Positions 43,501-56,171 of a stretch of DNA of 64,000 nucleotides are shown piece after piece (the stretch's first letter is position 1; each line of letters starts with the position of its first letter). The position numbers were made by a program, and so were the translations under genes. The stretch is from Lytechinus variegatus. Lineage: Eukaryota > Echinodermata > Echinoidea > Temnopleuroida > Toxopneustidae. The stretch covers positions 25,605,934-25,669,933 of the forward strand of contig NC_054743.1 in assembly GCF_018143015.1 (NCBI RefSeq), given 5' to 3'. The notes under the pieces were generated by a model, which saw only the letters and a program-made list of their open reading frames with translations, searched no databases and had not been told where the DNA came from.

Positions 43501-46500
43501 CGGCGACGGCGGCGGCGGCGGCGGCGGCGGCGTCAACATCAAATCTTAACCTGAGGTTAAGTTTTTGAAATGACGTCATAACTTAGAAAGTATATGGACC
43601 TAGTTAATAAAACTTGGCCATAAGGTTAATCAAGTATTACTGAACATCCTATTAGAGTTTCATGTCACATGACCAAGGTCAAAGGTCATTTAGGGTCAAT
43701 GAACTTAGACCATGTTGGAGGAATCAACATCGAAATCTTAACCTGAGGTTAAGTTTTTGAAATGTCATCATAACTTAGAAAATATATGGACCTAGTTCAT
43801 GAAACTTGGACATTAGGTTAATCAAGTATCACTGAACATCCTACATGAGTTTCACGTCACATGACCAAGGTCAAAGGTCATTTAGGGTCAATGAACTTTG
43901 GCCGAATTGGGGATATCTGTTGAATTCCCATCATATCTTTGAAAGTTTATGGATCTGATTCATGAAACTTGGACACAATAGTAATCAAGCATCACTGAAA
44001 ATTTTGTGCAAGTTTCAGGTCTCATGATAAAGGTCAAAGGTCATTTAGGGTCAATGAACTTTTGCCGAATCGGGGGTATCTGTTGAATTACCATCATAAC
44101 TTTGAAAGTTTATTGGTCTAGTTCATTAAACTTGGACATTAGAGTAATCAAGTATCACTGAACATCCTGTGCGCGTTTCAGTTCACATGACCAAGGTCAA
44201 AGGTCAATGAACTTTGGCCGAATTGGGTGTATCTGTTGAATTACCATCATAACTTTGAAAGTTAATGGATCTGATTCATGAAACTTGTACATAAGAGTAA
44301 TCAAGTATCACTGAACATCCTGTTCGAGTTTCAGGTCACATGATCAAGGTCAAAGGTCATGTAAGGTCAATGAACTTTGGCCATGTTGGGGTTTTTTGTT
44401 GAATAACCATCATATCTCTGTAAGTTTATTGGTCTAGTTCATAAAAAGTGGACATAAGAGTAACCATGTATCACTGAACATCTTGTGTGAGTTAGAGTAG
44501 TATTCAAAGTCAGCACTGCTGCTATATTAAACCGCGTGATGCAGGTGAGACGGCCAGAGGCATTCCACTTGTTTTTTTTTTGTGCGTAGGGCATGGTGAA
44601 TTTTATGTATACCAATTTACAACGAATTCCGAGAGGGTCGGGTGCAAAATTGCACTTTCATTGGGTGAATTTGCATGGAATGACCCTAACACAGGCTGCA
44701 ATGTACTACAACTACTAATACCACTACTACATATACTATGCTCCTTTTGTACTACCACCTATACATTCACAGATCTTGTATATACATGTAAGTAAAATAC
44801 ATATTTTCCCTTCATGTTGTCTTTTGAACAGCCAAAGAGCACTGGCTGAAATCTCAGAGATGATCCACACTGCCTTTCTAGTCCACCGAGGGGTCGTTAA
44901 CCTCTTCAACCTTGATCCCACTGCTGGACCAATGAACGTCATGGAGATGGGAAACAAGATGGCCGTTCTCAGCGGAGACTTCCTATTGGCTAGCGCTTGC
45001 AAGGCGCTTGCAGGTCTGCGCAACACAACTGTTGTTGAACTCCTTTCGAAAGCCATAGGACATCTGACAGAGGCTGCTTTCATGAAGTTTGGAAACGCTG
45101 ACTTGAGTCCCGTTTTAACAATACAGCCTGATTTGACTTTCCGGGACTGGGAGAGATACATTTATCTTTCATCAGGCACCCTGATTGGTCACAGTTGCAG
45201 AGGAGCTTTAGAACTGACCAATCACAGCCAGGCTCTGACAGAGAGTGCATACAACTTTGGAAAGAACCTTGCATGGGCACAACAGGTAATTGATAAAGAA
45301 GAAATTTTTAAGGTCATATTTGCTCACATGATTTTCAGAAGACTTTGTTCTTTCTTGGAATATGGAATATTGAGTTCTTTACATGTAGCTTCCTTCTTGT
45401 ATGTCTTTACTTTATTCTATAATTCATTTATTTTTTGTGACTGGCTATCTACTTCAGCAAGAATTTATGCAAAATTTGAAACTGACCTGCCTAAAAGTTA
45501 ATTTACCCTGGTTTTATCAGTGTGTATTTTTACTAAACTCCTACTTTATATTTTCCATTCATTTTTTTTAACCCATCAAAATGTACAAACATTTGTTGAT
45601 GACAGTGAAAAAGTGTATACAGTGTACAATCAAACCTGTAGGAAATATGTCCGTTGCTGTGTTTTGTTATGTATGGATTTCGGGTAAGTATTATTCCAGT
45701 ATAATTCTTTCAAAACATTTAAAGAACAGTAATAAATACTTTACAACACAAGAATGGATATATCCTTATATTGTATGTTTGATTGTATACTCCCATGTCA
45801 AATAGATATGGAAACCTGGCGACTCCTGTAAAAAGACCAATGAATTTGCAAGTTTCCAAGGATTTATTTTCATGAAAGTTGTCATCTGACCTGATGATGA
45901 AAGTAAGACATCTTTGTTTCTCAGCCAATCAGAGCATGCTAGTTGTTTGGTCTAAAAGGTCGACCCACACCAAAGTTCGATGAAATGCCACCAGGTTATC
46001 ATTAAATGTTTCTGTTGGGGGCAAATTTGCCAAGCAATATAGTGAGTCTTGAGGAATCCTTGATTTTTAAGAGCTGTTGGGCATTTTTACCGTGTTATAT
46101 GTACATGTAGTTGTGCTATTTACCATAATACTACACTTTTTTTGTAACAGAATACAAGAGTCAGTGGGTCAGGCATGATTTTTAAAGATAACTCCTTTTT
46201 TTCTATCTCACAGCTTCATACAGAGCTCCAACCTTTCACATCCAGCTCGTCATCAAGAATTCAAAGTGACATTGATCTTACGTCTGCTCCTGTATTGCTC
46301 TACCTGGAGTCCTATCAGGGTCAAAGGTCAGAGGTCAGCTCATCACGTAAACCAGATGTCAAGAAGGTGAGTCCAGTGTCAAGTTGAAATTTAATGATGT
46401 TGAATTTTGGGACATTGGATTAAACAAAAATATCACAATTCTGACCCAATATTACTTGAATGCAATTGCTTTTCTTTTTATCTCATCTAATACTTAATAA

Positions 46501-49426
46501 ATATAAATCTGTAATTTGCAAAGATTTAAAAACAATTTTTGTTAATCAATGCAGCATGTGGTGAAAGACTGAACATGAAATAGTGGTACTTCTTCATATT
46601 GCTAATTCACACATAGATGTACAGTGTCCCAAGGAATTATTTGTACACTACATAATTTGATGCAAAATGAGGAGATGCTCTATTTTGGAACCAAAAAATC
46701 TCTAACTTGGCTATCATAATGTATAATGATTATATATCATATGAAAGAGGAAAGCATAGCCTTTGTTTTGCACCTAGTTGCAAATTACGATCAGTCACGC
46801 ATGAATGATTATGAATCATTATATGTGATAATGCATGTTTTCAGACCTTACTGTGATCATTGAAGTGTAGAACGTCATGCTTCAGTGATCATGATTATTT
46901 TATATTTTTCCGAGAGATGAGATGATATGCTTTCATTTGATATGCTATTCTTAGTATTTCAATCGGTATTACGCATTTCGCGAACAATTCTTTTGACAAA
47001 TTGATATGTGACTGCTGTTGCCTGATTAATTTTGTACAAGGGTGCAATTAAATTCACTTTCCATATTTCATTTCCTGTCGACATGAATAAAGTAAATGAA
47101 AAAGAAAGTATGGCCTTTGTTTTGCACCTAGTCGCAAATTGTGATCAGTCACGCATGAATAGTTATGATTCATTTTATACGATAATGCATATTTCAGGCC
47201 TTTCTGTGATCATTGAAGCGTAACTTGCAACGCTTCAATGATCGTGACTTATTCAATATTTTTCCTGCGAGATGAGATGATATGCTTTGATTTGATATAC
47301 AATTCAAAGTATTTCAGTCGGTATCACGCATTTTACAATCGATTTTAAACGATTGATATCTGAATGCTGTTGCCCCATTGACTTTTGTACAGGGGTATCA
47401 TTAGATTCATTTTTCATATTGCACTTCCTATCAACATGAATAAAACAAATGAAAAGGATCAGAATTTTATATCAAATGAAAGCATATCATCTCATCTTTC
47501 AGAAAAATTAGAAATAAGTCATGCTCATTGAAGCGTTGCACATTACGCTGCAATGATCACAGCAAGGTCTGAAAATATGTAATATCACATATAATGATTC
47601 ATAATCATTCATGCGTGACTGATAACAATTTGTAGCTAGGTCCAAAACAAAGGCCATACTTTCTTTTTCATTTATTTTATTCATGTCGACAGGAAATGAA
47701 ATATGGAAAATTAATCTAATTGCACCCCTGTACAAAATTAATCAGGCAACAGCAGTCACATATCAATTTGTCAAAAAAATTGTTCGCGAAATGCGTAATA
47801 CCGATTGAAATACTAAGAATAGCATATCAAATGAAAGCATATCATCTCATCTCTCGGAAAAATATAAAATAATCATGATCACTGAAGCATGACGTGCTAC
47901 ACTTCGATGATCACAGTAAGGTCTGAAAACATGCATTATCACATATAATGATTCATAATCATTCATGCGTGACTGATCGTAATTTGCAACTAGGTGCAAA
48001 ACAAAGGCTATGCTTTCCTCTTTCATATGATATATAATTCATTATACTTTATGATAGCCAAGTTAGAGATTTTTTTTGTTCCAAAATAGAGCATCTCCTC
48101 ATTTTGCATCAATTTATGTAGTGTACAAATAATTCCTTGGGACACTGTATATGTAGAATCATGTCCATACAACCCTTATAGGCTGTGCAATACAGTGCGA
48201 ATCAAAAAAAAGTTTACACTTTGAAAAAGCCCTGGGAATTAAAAAATATGCAACATGTGGGTAATTTTTTCACATATAATCTTGGGTTTGGGTCTCATCT
48301 ATCCAATGAAAGTAAAAGTTTTGACAGAATGTTACGATTGAGTGAGCACTGTCCATTTTTGTAAAGCTCGCAGAAATATGTTTGCGCAGAAATGCTTGTT
48401 TTCACGCTGTGTAAAGGGGAAAGGGCGAAATCAAACTTACCCTGCGAAACATTTCTCATACATTTCCCTTGCACTTTTAGTCAATTGAAATAAAACGGAT
48501 ACATTCAAGCATTTTGAAGCAATTTTGCCACCCAAATTGAAATTTCAACACTTAGTAAGCACAACATTTACCCTTTTTGTGCCAGCTGGATCTAAGGACA
48601 TACCTGAATCTGAACAAAAGTTTATATCAGACATCTCCAGCAAGTTTTCATCATTTAAAGTGGGTTTACATGTCATTTTTCATTTAATACTTGTTTCTCC
48701 ACACTTTTCCTAAGCTTGAGAATGATTAACAAAATGAAAATCAAGCCTACGCCATTTCATGTAAATCACAGCTCAGTGTAAAGCAAATATCGTCACAATG
48801 GCCTCAGTGTGTGGGGAGAGGGATGGGGTGCAATGCACTCTTCGAATTGTTTTGGGCAAGGAAACAAGTTAAAAAAGGTAAAATATGTCTTCAAATCAAT
48901 TTACTAGCTAAATTAAACGTGTTCTTCATGATTAAGGTCTACTTTTATTCGCATAACTATTTCAAAGTTCTGCGCAAATCATTTTTCACTAACTTTTCAA
49001 AAGTAAGTGGTGCTCGCTCAAGCGGAAACGTTTTTCGACAGTTATATTGTCATTTGCTTGAATGGATCTGTACCAATGTTAAATTGTAGAAAAATCTTCA
49101 GGAATTTACAAATACATAATTTTACAGGATTTTTTGTAAGTGTAAACTTTTTTTTGATACGCACTGTATAAGGAAAAATGTCTCAATTTTTTTTTAATTT
49201 AAAGTTGGCAGCTCTTCCACAATGTTTTCCATTGCTGAACCATATCAACCTTCTGATTTTCTGTTTAAAACAGCTGATGCGTGAGATTCGCCAGAGCCCT
49301 GCCCTTGATAATGCCAAGAGTCTGTGCCTCAACTATGCTGACACGGCTCTTCAAGGTCTTTCAGTGTTCCCTGCTTCTGACTCAAGGACGGCTCTACAGA
49401 ACATGGTCCATGCAGTGAGGATATGA
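40536..49426 (+). CDS. PDSS2: PDSS2, all-trans-polyprenyl-diphosphate synthase subunit 2
   Basis: Mitochondrial partner of PDSS1 in making the polyprenyl tail of ubiquinone. Coding exons are 40536-41083, 41494-41688, 44832-45285, 46214-46366 and 49274-49426: 1503 nt, 500 aa, with all phases consistent. The exon containing the start begins at 40491; an in-frame TAA at 40503 supports the ATG at 40536. The N-terminus is rich in Arg, Ser and Thr and lacks acids, as in a mitochondrial presequence. From about residue 135, [20 protein letters not shown], then [22 protein letters not shown] and [17 protein letters not shown], match human PDSS2 closely. The first Asp-rich motif of active prenyl synthases is replaced by LVHRG, as in other PDSS2 proteins, so it is non-catalytic. 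It ends [12 protein letters not shown]. The N-terminal region is longer than human (399 aa total). Introns 2 and 4 are packed with transposons. Confidence 0.96.
42113..44686. mobile_element. Giant inverted-repeat element in PDSS2 intron 2
   Basis: The arms run from GGGTCATTCCAT at 42113 to its inverse ending at 44686, flanked by TAAC at 42109-42112 and 44687-44690. Each arm is about 670 bp and well conserved, meeting around an AT-repeat centre near 42790-42880. The right arm is interrupted by the Pearl-like element at 43444-44571; without it the unit is about 1.45 kb. No protein is encoded. The superfamily is unassigned; the 4-bp duplication is consistent at both ends. Confidence 0.82.
43444..44571. 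mobile_element. Pearl/Tsp-like element, short copy with 5 DR1 units, nested
   Basis: Same start (TCTCACCTGCGAAGC), microsatellite, core repeats and end (CATTCCACTTG) as the element at 29955-34049, but only five AAGGTCAAAGGTCA units. It lies inside the right arm of 42113-44686. The intact left arm near 42205-42225 shows the uninterrupted site, a run of A (T on the other strand), so insertion was into a T-rich stretch with little or no target duplication. Confidence 0.87.
46622..48147. mobile_element. Palindromic Tc1/mariner-ended element in PDSS2 intron 4
   Basis: The ends CAGTGTCCCAAGGAAT and its inverse are flanked by TA at 46620-46621 and 48148-48149, as in Tc1/mariner insertions. The whole 1526 bp is a long inverted repeat centred near 47390. 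Each arm also holds two direct ~350-bp modules (GCCTTTGTTTTGCACCTAG, TCACGCATGAAT), giving four copies in mirror arrangement. No transposase frame. Confidence 0.83.
48193..49166. mobile_element. Tc1/mariner-like MITE in PDSS2 intron 4
   Basis: The ends CAGTGCGAATCAAAAAAAAG and the near-inverse at the right are flanked by TA (48191-48192 and 49167-49168). The 974-bp interior has no transposase frame. It starts 45 bp after the previous element and stops about 107 bp before the last PDSS2 exon. Confidence 0.83.
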
Positions 49427-49488
49427 ACATTTGACGACATGTATATCCTTGATTAAGATAACCTACTTGTCATAGTCTGATTCCAGGG

Positions 49489-49664
49489 GCCCGTTTCATA
49501 AAGCTGTTTGTAAGATACGAATGGCTTTATGCACAACTGGTGACCCTTTCTTGTGCTAAATGATACATCCCTATGTAGCTGACCCGGCACCTAAGAACAT
49601 GTTCCAGTCATTCGTAAAGTTGTACCTAACTTTATGAACAGCTTTATGAAACACCACCCAGGGC
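49489..49664. mobile_element. Foldback MITE just after PDSS2
   Basis: The inverted ends GGGCCCGTTTCATAAAGCTG and its near-inverse enclose partly paired arms. About 176 bp, starting 63 bp past the PDSS2 stop, so it may be part of the 3' UTR. Confidence 0.72.
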
Positions 49665-50159
49665 TGTTTTGGTCATAGAGCTAAACAGCATGTAGGTCTT
49701 AGTCATGATCGTTTATGAACAGGAACCATTTCATCTAGATCTCTGTCCATGCTGTGAGGATAAAAACAAGTCATACATGTGATTTGAGTCATAAGGTGAT
49801 TGTTCTTCTGCATTGCATTACCAAGCTATTGTGATGAAGGTTCACAATCTTCATATATATGTTCATGTCATGGGGTAATAGACGAGTCTCTACCAGGTCA
49901 GGATGTCTGTCCTACATTATCCCTTCAAGACATGGCTGATTCAATGAGCATTGAGGTCATTACAAACATGACAAGTCCTCCTGAAACCAACAATAAGTCC
50001 TCCAAAATAAATTATGAGATTTTTATTGAGCATGAAAAAGCAAGTAATTAAACTTCAAAGTGATGCATAGCTTGTCAAAATTGCTTAACTCTGGCCACTT
50101 ATTGTTGGTTTTGGGGTGGATGACCACACGTGCCTTGTATGACTGACATGTGGGGGAAC

Positions 50160-50240
50160 TGGCATTGTGGTCTAGTGGTTATGACTTGCCTTTCTATCAG
50201 AGGGTCATGGTTCAAATCCTAACCATGACACTTTTTTTTC
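50160..50240 (+). mobile_element. tRNA-derived SINE head
   Basis: TGGTCTAGTGG (A box) and GGTTCAAATCC (B box) are spaced as in a Glu/Gly-type tRNA and followed by a T-run rather than a SINE body. The head is of the same type as the antisense SINE at 21375-21602. Probably a truncated copy. Confidence 0.5.
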
Positions 50241-51370
50241 AAACATTTAGTGCAGTGGATTCCAAATTCACAGAGATCCTATAAAGTGGGTTATTTCAAG
50301 TGTGGTGTTATTAGCTGATATACATGTAGGTGGGTCAAAACAAACACCAGCCTCAATACTCCTTAAACTGGTTTTGGACTTAATATCAGTCGGTGTTTGG
50401 CTCATTGTCACTTGGTGATACAAATATCATTTTCTACACCTAAATTCTATAAGAGAGCATGGATTGGCAATGTGGGGAGCGCCTCATCAAAGTTCATCTT
50501 CAGAAAATTTGTCAGATCTGGCAAATTTCCTTGAGTTATGAGTGGCTGAGAACCACTGATATCAGAATTTACCACTTGTGTCAGAATATGACTACATCTT
50601 TGGATGATAAAACTTGCCAGTATTGGCAACTTATATTGAAATAGACCCCTGATTATCCTCTGAAAACCAATACTAGCACACAGCACCGCACTTGAAATAG
50701 CCCAGTTGATACATGTACATGTATAAATCAAGGGTCAATCAATTCTATATCCTAGATATTAATTGGTAAGAAATGATTTGAGTGGTAGCCCAGAAGAGTT
50801 ATTTCAAGTGAAACCCATGAGAGCAACTAACCAATCAATCAGTGGAAAGGACCATGACCTTCACAGTTATAGACTGCTGTATGGTCTGAGCTGTGGTCTT
50901 CCTTCCAAATTCACCCAGTTTATCACTACCAAAGGAACCAATGTCATGATGTCCATATAGGAGTAGATGACTCTTAACGTGCATGATGCACCCCACCCTG
51001 AAGTGCTTCAGTTGTGATTTTAGTATTTGGGACAATGCAGTTTAGATGGTTTATGAATTGTGCAGTTGCTGAGGGTGACAATTACAATCACACTGTTGTG
51101 GGATATGATTTTTCTCAATTGCAATTATAGCTATTCCACATTCTCTATACAGATTTCAGAGCGTATTTGGATGCTTTACGTGTAGATAGGTATGTGTCAT
51201 ATTCTGGTCATAAAGATACATGTACAGGTAGCTTTAGATTTCTTGGTAGCATTTATGTTTTAGAATTGGACCAAACATAACTTTGGAGGACAATTCATAC
51301 TTATGAACTTGTGTTCTGGTACTACACTAATACCTCCTTCCATTCTCAGATTTGCTTGATGACTCAAAAC

Positions 51371-51606
51371 AGACTTGGACTCTGTCCCTGGGCGGGGGGG
51401 GGGGGGGGACATTTATTGTTGTCCCCCCCCCACATCTACTCTGCCCTCCATGACTCTGTCCCTCATCAAACTTTATCACCTATCCTTGACTTGGACTCTG
51501 TGCCCCTGGGCGGGAGGGGGGACATTTATTGTTGTTCTTCCCCCCCCCACATCTGCTATGCCCTCCATGACTCTGCCCCTCATCAAACTTCATCACCTAT
51601 CCTTCT
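51371..51606. repeat. Tandem duplication of a ~120-bp unit
   Basis: Two copies of a unit beginning GACTTGGACTCTGT and ending CATCACCTATCCTT, with long G-runs and C-runs of different length in each. A recent local duplication. Confidence 0.85.
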
Positions 51607-53590
51607 GTTTATATTTATAGCCTAACCAACTCTTTCTTGTTACCTTACCCTGTATTCTCATTCTGTAACCTCTTGTTTAACTTCATCTCTTGCCTATAAC
51701 CCATTTTATACACCCATGCCACATATCTTCTCTCTTTCTCGCTCTCCATTTCTCAATCTGTAAATTCTAATCCATCTGCACGTTCCTGTACTATTCTCCA
51801 GCGTCCCTGGTTAGGAGAGTTTGGCCAATCCAGTTCAAGTTGGACACAGTATTACTAAGATATGTACAGTTAAGGCAGGGATTGCTTCAATTGGCGATAT
51901 TATCTGCAGAATATAATTAATGAAACCTGAACATTTATGGGATCTGTAGTTCCATTGCTCTGGACTAGCATATGGTGAGGGCAGTGTTAGCTCCCTATTT
52001 CTTATAAGAGATAAGATGAATGAACTGCATGTTCTGTACCACACAATCATTTGGTAGCCATACAATATATACCAAATGAGTAAAATGATAAAACAATAGA
52101 TGCTTGCATTTTTATTTTGTGAATATTTAATATCAATCCCAAGATGAATGTTCATTTGGAATTCATAATAATGTAATCATGACATGTACAAATGAAAGTG
52201 TATATTGAAATGGGAAAATATTTCTCAAGTTTGTACTTCTTTTACAAGCTTAATATTGAAGAAAAACAAAATGACAAATAAACTGAAACAAAAGCAAAGG
52301 AAAGGTGCTATCTAGAAGACATCACTCATGGTGGGTTTGTGAAGGGCATGAAGGAGATAAAAGAATTGGCAGTATTGGTAGGAATAGTTCATGGATGTAG
52401 CCATGTAGGGATGGAATAGGAGATATTTGTGAAGGTGTGATAACAAATGGATAGTTTGATGGTTTAGATAGAGAGATAATAGAGATTGACAGATGGAGGG
52501 ACAAAGGGACGAATAATCAAAGAAGATGGGGAAGTCGAGGTGATGGGGAACCTTATATTTAAATGGATCAAAGAGGGAATCAGTAGGGGGGGGGGGCTGT
52601 TATAAATGCTACCCAGATAATTTGGCTTTTTCAACTTCAAAATATGACTTTAGATATACTTTGAAGAAGGGAAATTATCGTAATTGCCACCCTTAGTAAT
52701 GCGATTGCAATTCTTTGGAATGGAATTCTTGCATTGTCTCTTATACCCTTGGCAACTATTACATCTCAGTTGAGGGGCATGTTACGCATGATGGTCTTAC
52801 TGTATGGTATTTGAAAAATGGTTTCTTTTGATAGAGATGTCATAAATAGTGATTTGGCAGGAAAACCCTCAACTTGGACGGGTAACCAGGCAATTTTGTG
52901 AGGGTCAACGTTCGCCCATTGATGTAGATCATCATTTGCTGAAGGACAATTTCACATGCATAAATCTTCTGGGCATTTGCATTTTACCTCATATTAAGTC
53001 ATAGATCAATCATAAAAATCTTGTTTAATATTCTAAAATCTGCTAAATTGTTAAACGGTATATATCCCCCAAATGGAGAATGAATATTATTTTACACCTT
53101 CATTTAAAGGAAAAATCTCCCCAAATTCAAGTGAAGGTTTGGGGAGGGGGGAAGAGTTTTGAGTTATCCAACAAAAGCGTGAAATTTAATGCTACACGAC
53201 TTTGCATGAGACATGATTAAATCAAAGTTCTCTTGTCACAATTTTTTTCCAAACCTTCGTTAGTATCTTTCTATTACCCTTTTTGAACTTTTCAATACAA
53301 ATATCTAATTTTGTAATATAATATGACATAAAGTTCAGAAAATAACATATTTCACCCAATTTCCTTTCATTTTCTTTCTTTTTCTCTTCCTTCTTGGACA
53401 TGAAAAATGTGGTCCGGGCCATAGCCCCCAAGCACCCCTCCCCCATTTGTACACATGTGTTGCCTATTGAAAGTGTTTTAGAAGTGATTGAATGAGCAAG
53501 GACTGGGTCAGGGTGAGGGTATATTTTCAAACACAAGATAGAGAGAACTATGAAGAGTAAATGAAATAAAGAAAATGGGATGGACCCTTG

Positions 53591-53887
53591 GGCCCGTATT
53601 CTGAAGTCAGGGTTAACATAGACCATGGTCGAACTCTGTGCTAAAATTATGGGAGCCAAAAATAATTTAAAAATATGTTTATTTTGTATATTTCTTATGT
53701 TGACTATTTTGTTTTCTTTTGCTTTCATAATGAAGAAAAATACTTCAAGTTATCATTCCCAGACAGTTCTGAATGATTGAAGTGTCAAATGAGACTGTTA
53801 GTGATTTATGCCCCAATTGGCTATCCATAGTTAAACCACAACTTTAAACCAGGGTTTAAATTTAAATCCGAGTTCAGAATACGAGCC
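53591..53887. mobile_element. Foldback MITE
   Basis: The ends GGGCCCGTATTCTGAAGTC and the near-inverse at the right are followed by arms that pair through GTTAACATAGACCATGG-like sequence. About 297 bp, no coding frame. Confidence 0.65.
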
Positions 53888-54492
53888 TTGGTGCACGTGA
53901 CATGAGTGAAATGTCCGAGCGGAATGGGGAATGCACTTGGGGTTCTGGAAGAAGATACATGTTCATAAGAAAGATTACCAATTTGTGATTTAAGGATGCT
54001 AGGGATGTGGATTAAAGAACATAATGAAATAAACACAAGTACTAAAAAAAACAATGTCATTTACTTCAAATCGCCATAACTATACCTCAGTTACCTCAAT
54101 TCGGTCCAAAAGGAGCCAAATTCACTAAATGGTGCAATCCAAAGAAATATTTCATGCTATACAGAGATTTCCTATATTATAACTAAGAAGTACCTGATCT
54201 TCAAAAGGGGATTCAGTTCTCATTGATCCAGCAAGGAGCTCTCTACATGTCTATCAGATGCAATTATCAAAAGGTACTAATCAACAGACTTCATTTATTC
54301 ATAAATATGAGTAATAAAAAGCAATGCATTCAAATTTAGGCACTTGGTGATGAAATGCAAAGTAATGCTACATATTTCTTTATATTCACTCTAACCTGGC
54401 GATAGTAAATACTTTCCTTTATAACCTAACAGCTCCTGAAATGACTACATGTAGTTACAAAGTCTGTGCAATGTTGAAATGAATATGGTCAT

Positions 54493-54735
54493 CAGTGGTG
54501 TAATGAGCCAACACTTTTGAGGGGCTAGACATGTCGTATTGGGCATGATTTATAAGCAATTTGCAAGCAAGCAAAGTGAGCGAGTAGAAATTTTGTTACT
54601 TCTATTACCAAAATCCAATTTTGTGATAGATTTTGTGAGATTATGAAGAAAATGATACATTTTCTCGCTTTCCTTTTCTCTGTTTTTTTCTTGGGCAGGC
54701 AGCCCCTCCCCCAAGCCCCCCTCTGTATGCCACTG
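54493..54735. mobile_element. hAT-type MITE
   Basis: Left end CAGTGGTGTAA and right end the inverse of CAGTGGCATAC. Flanks ATGGTCAT (54485-54492) and ATGGACAT (54736-54743) match at 7 of 8 positions, a typical hAT duplication. 243 bp. Confidence 0.78.
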
Positions 54736-54743
54736 ATGGACAT

Positions 54744-56171
54744 CACATGATTTTGTTATTACATACAAATTACATAAATAATATGTATGGGCTATTCAAA
54801 TCATCTGTTCAGAAAACTCTTCCCATTATCAACTTAATAGCTTACAATGCAATTATATGGGAAAGTTGCCTGGAAACAAACTTCTTTCATTTACTATTTG
54901 CACAATTATCAACTTTGGAAACCATTAGACAACAGGTGTTGTAATATGGATCAAATCAGTTTAAACATTTTCAGTATTATGTCAGTCCCTTGTGTGAAAT
55001 AAATATTTGATAAAGTATACTAACTGCAAAGCTCATTTTCTAATTGTGGAAGTAATGTACTGTCATAATCTTTGATTATACATTATTGTGCACCATTAAG
55101 GCAAAGTTAGGCTGATAATTGCCTTTTTTGTAAAAATAATTTTTGAAGGTAACAAACAAGTGTAAAACATTATATACACTGTACACATAGTACCACTGCA
55201 GCACCAAAACATTATGTACTTGTTAAATACTGAATGTAATAATTGTAGGAATATATACCAACACATTTTACTTTTCATCATTTTTCATCCAATAGTAATT
55301 CAACTCTCCTCAATTCGATCCTGTGCAATGTATATATAACACTAAACTTTATTTCATGTCTAACCTACAATGTATTTATATAAGACTTGAGTAATATCTG
55401 CAAGTGGATAAAATCATATCTCTATAATACAAATGATTATAATCTACTAATCAAACAGCAATACGTCCATAATAAATTTAATTAGTTCTATTCTATTGAA
55501 TGCCTCCATAGGCATTGTTCACTTTTATGCCTCTGGAATATTATGCCATCACAAAATGTCATTATTTAGTGGGGGTAGAAACTGCCAATTAACATTACCA
55601 AACGGCCTGAAAAGGATTTTTTTTTCACTGCAAACATTCATATATAATCACACTTTCTTTAATGCAATAAAAGAATGACATGTTAAAGCTGAACGCAAGA
55701 TTTCTTCCAAGGGGGGGGGGGAGTTGTGGCACAACATGGGTTATAGCGAAAGTTTTTCAATAAGTGGCGAAAGAGAGAAGCAAACAAAAATATTTTCCTC
55801 ATCTTTGTAAAAATGATAAATTCTTTACTCCTAACACTTTTCCTTATACCGAATTTCAACTCTCATTTTAGCCTCTATTACAAAAAAAACACATTTCAAT
55901 AGTACTCGACTTGTTCCAATCACTCCCCCTGTGACAGTGGTTAAAGTTAAAAAGTTGAACCCCCTTTTATTAGAGTGATTGCCCAAGTCGACAGCGTCTC
56001 CTGAACAAAACCCCCCGGATATGGCATCATGACATTCATAAGTTATGAGTTTCCTGCGTCTTCAAGAGGTCGGACGGACCGCGTACTCTCGCGCTGATCA
56101 AACGATCAATTCACCACTGTTGGAGGATGAGACTTAGGAGTCACCCGGGGGTGACGATCCTCGACAGACCC
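54744..56171. other. Intergenic stretch before the POPDC 3' end
   Basis: AT-rich with no recognised gene. It should hold the POPDC 3' UTR, read on the minus strand from 56171 leftward. No convincing terminator or poly-A site was picked out. Confidence 0.45.

Larger units (their letters stand above)
49665..53590. other. Intergenic stretch between convergent PDSS2 and POPDC, left part
   Basis: No coding exon recognised. It contains a tRNA-like SINE head (50160-50240), a two-copy tandem repeat (51371-51606) and a G-run near 52588. The remaining open frames are short and low in complexity. Confidence 0.5.

Noticed and set aside
48525-49089. Two open frames inside the intron 4 element
   Set aside because: They fall within the TA-flanked element and show no transposase motif such as DDE/D spacing.
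49800-50051. 83-codon open frame after PDSS2
   Set aside because: It starts at a non-ATG codon, has no homology I can see and lies past the PDSS2 stop.
53222-53728. 168-codon minus-strand open frame
   Set aside because: Low-complexity lysine- and hydrophobic-rich reading over T-rich repeat debris, with no domain or splice support.
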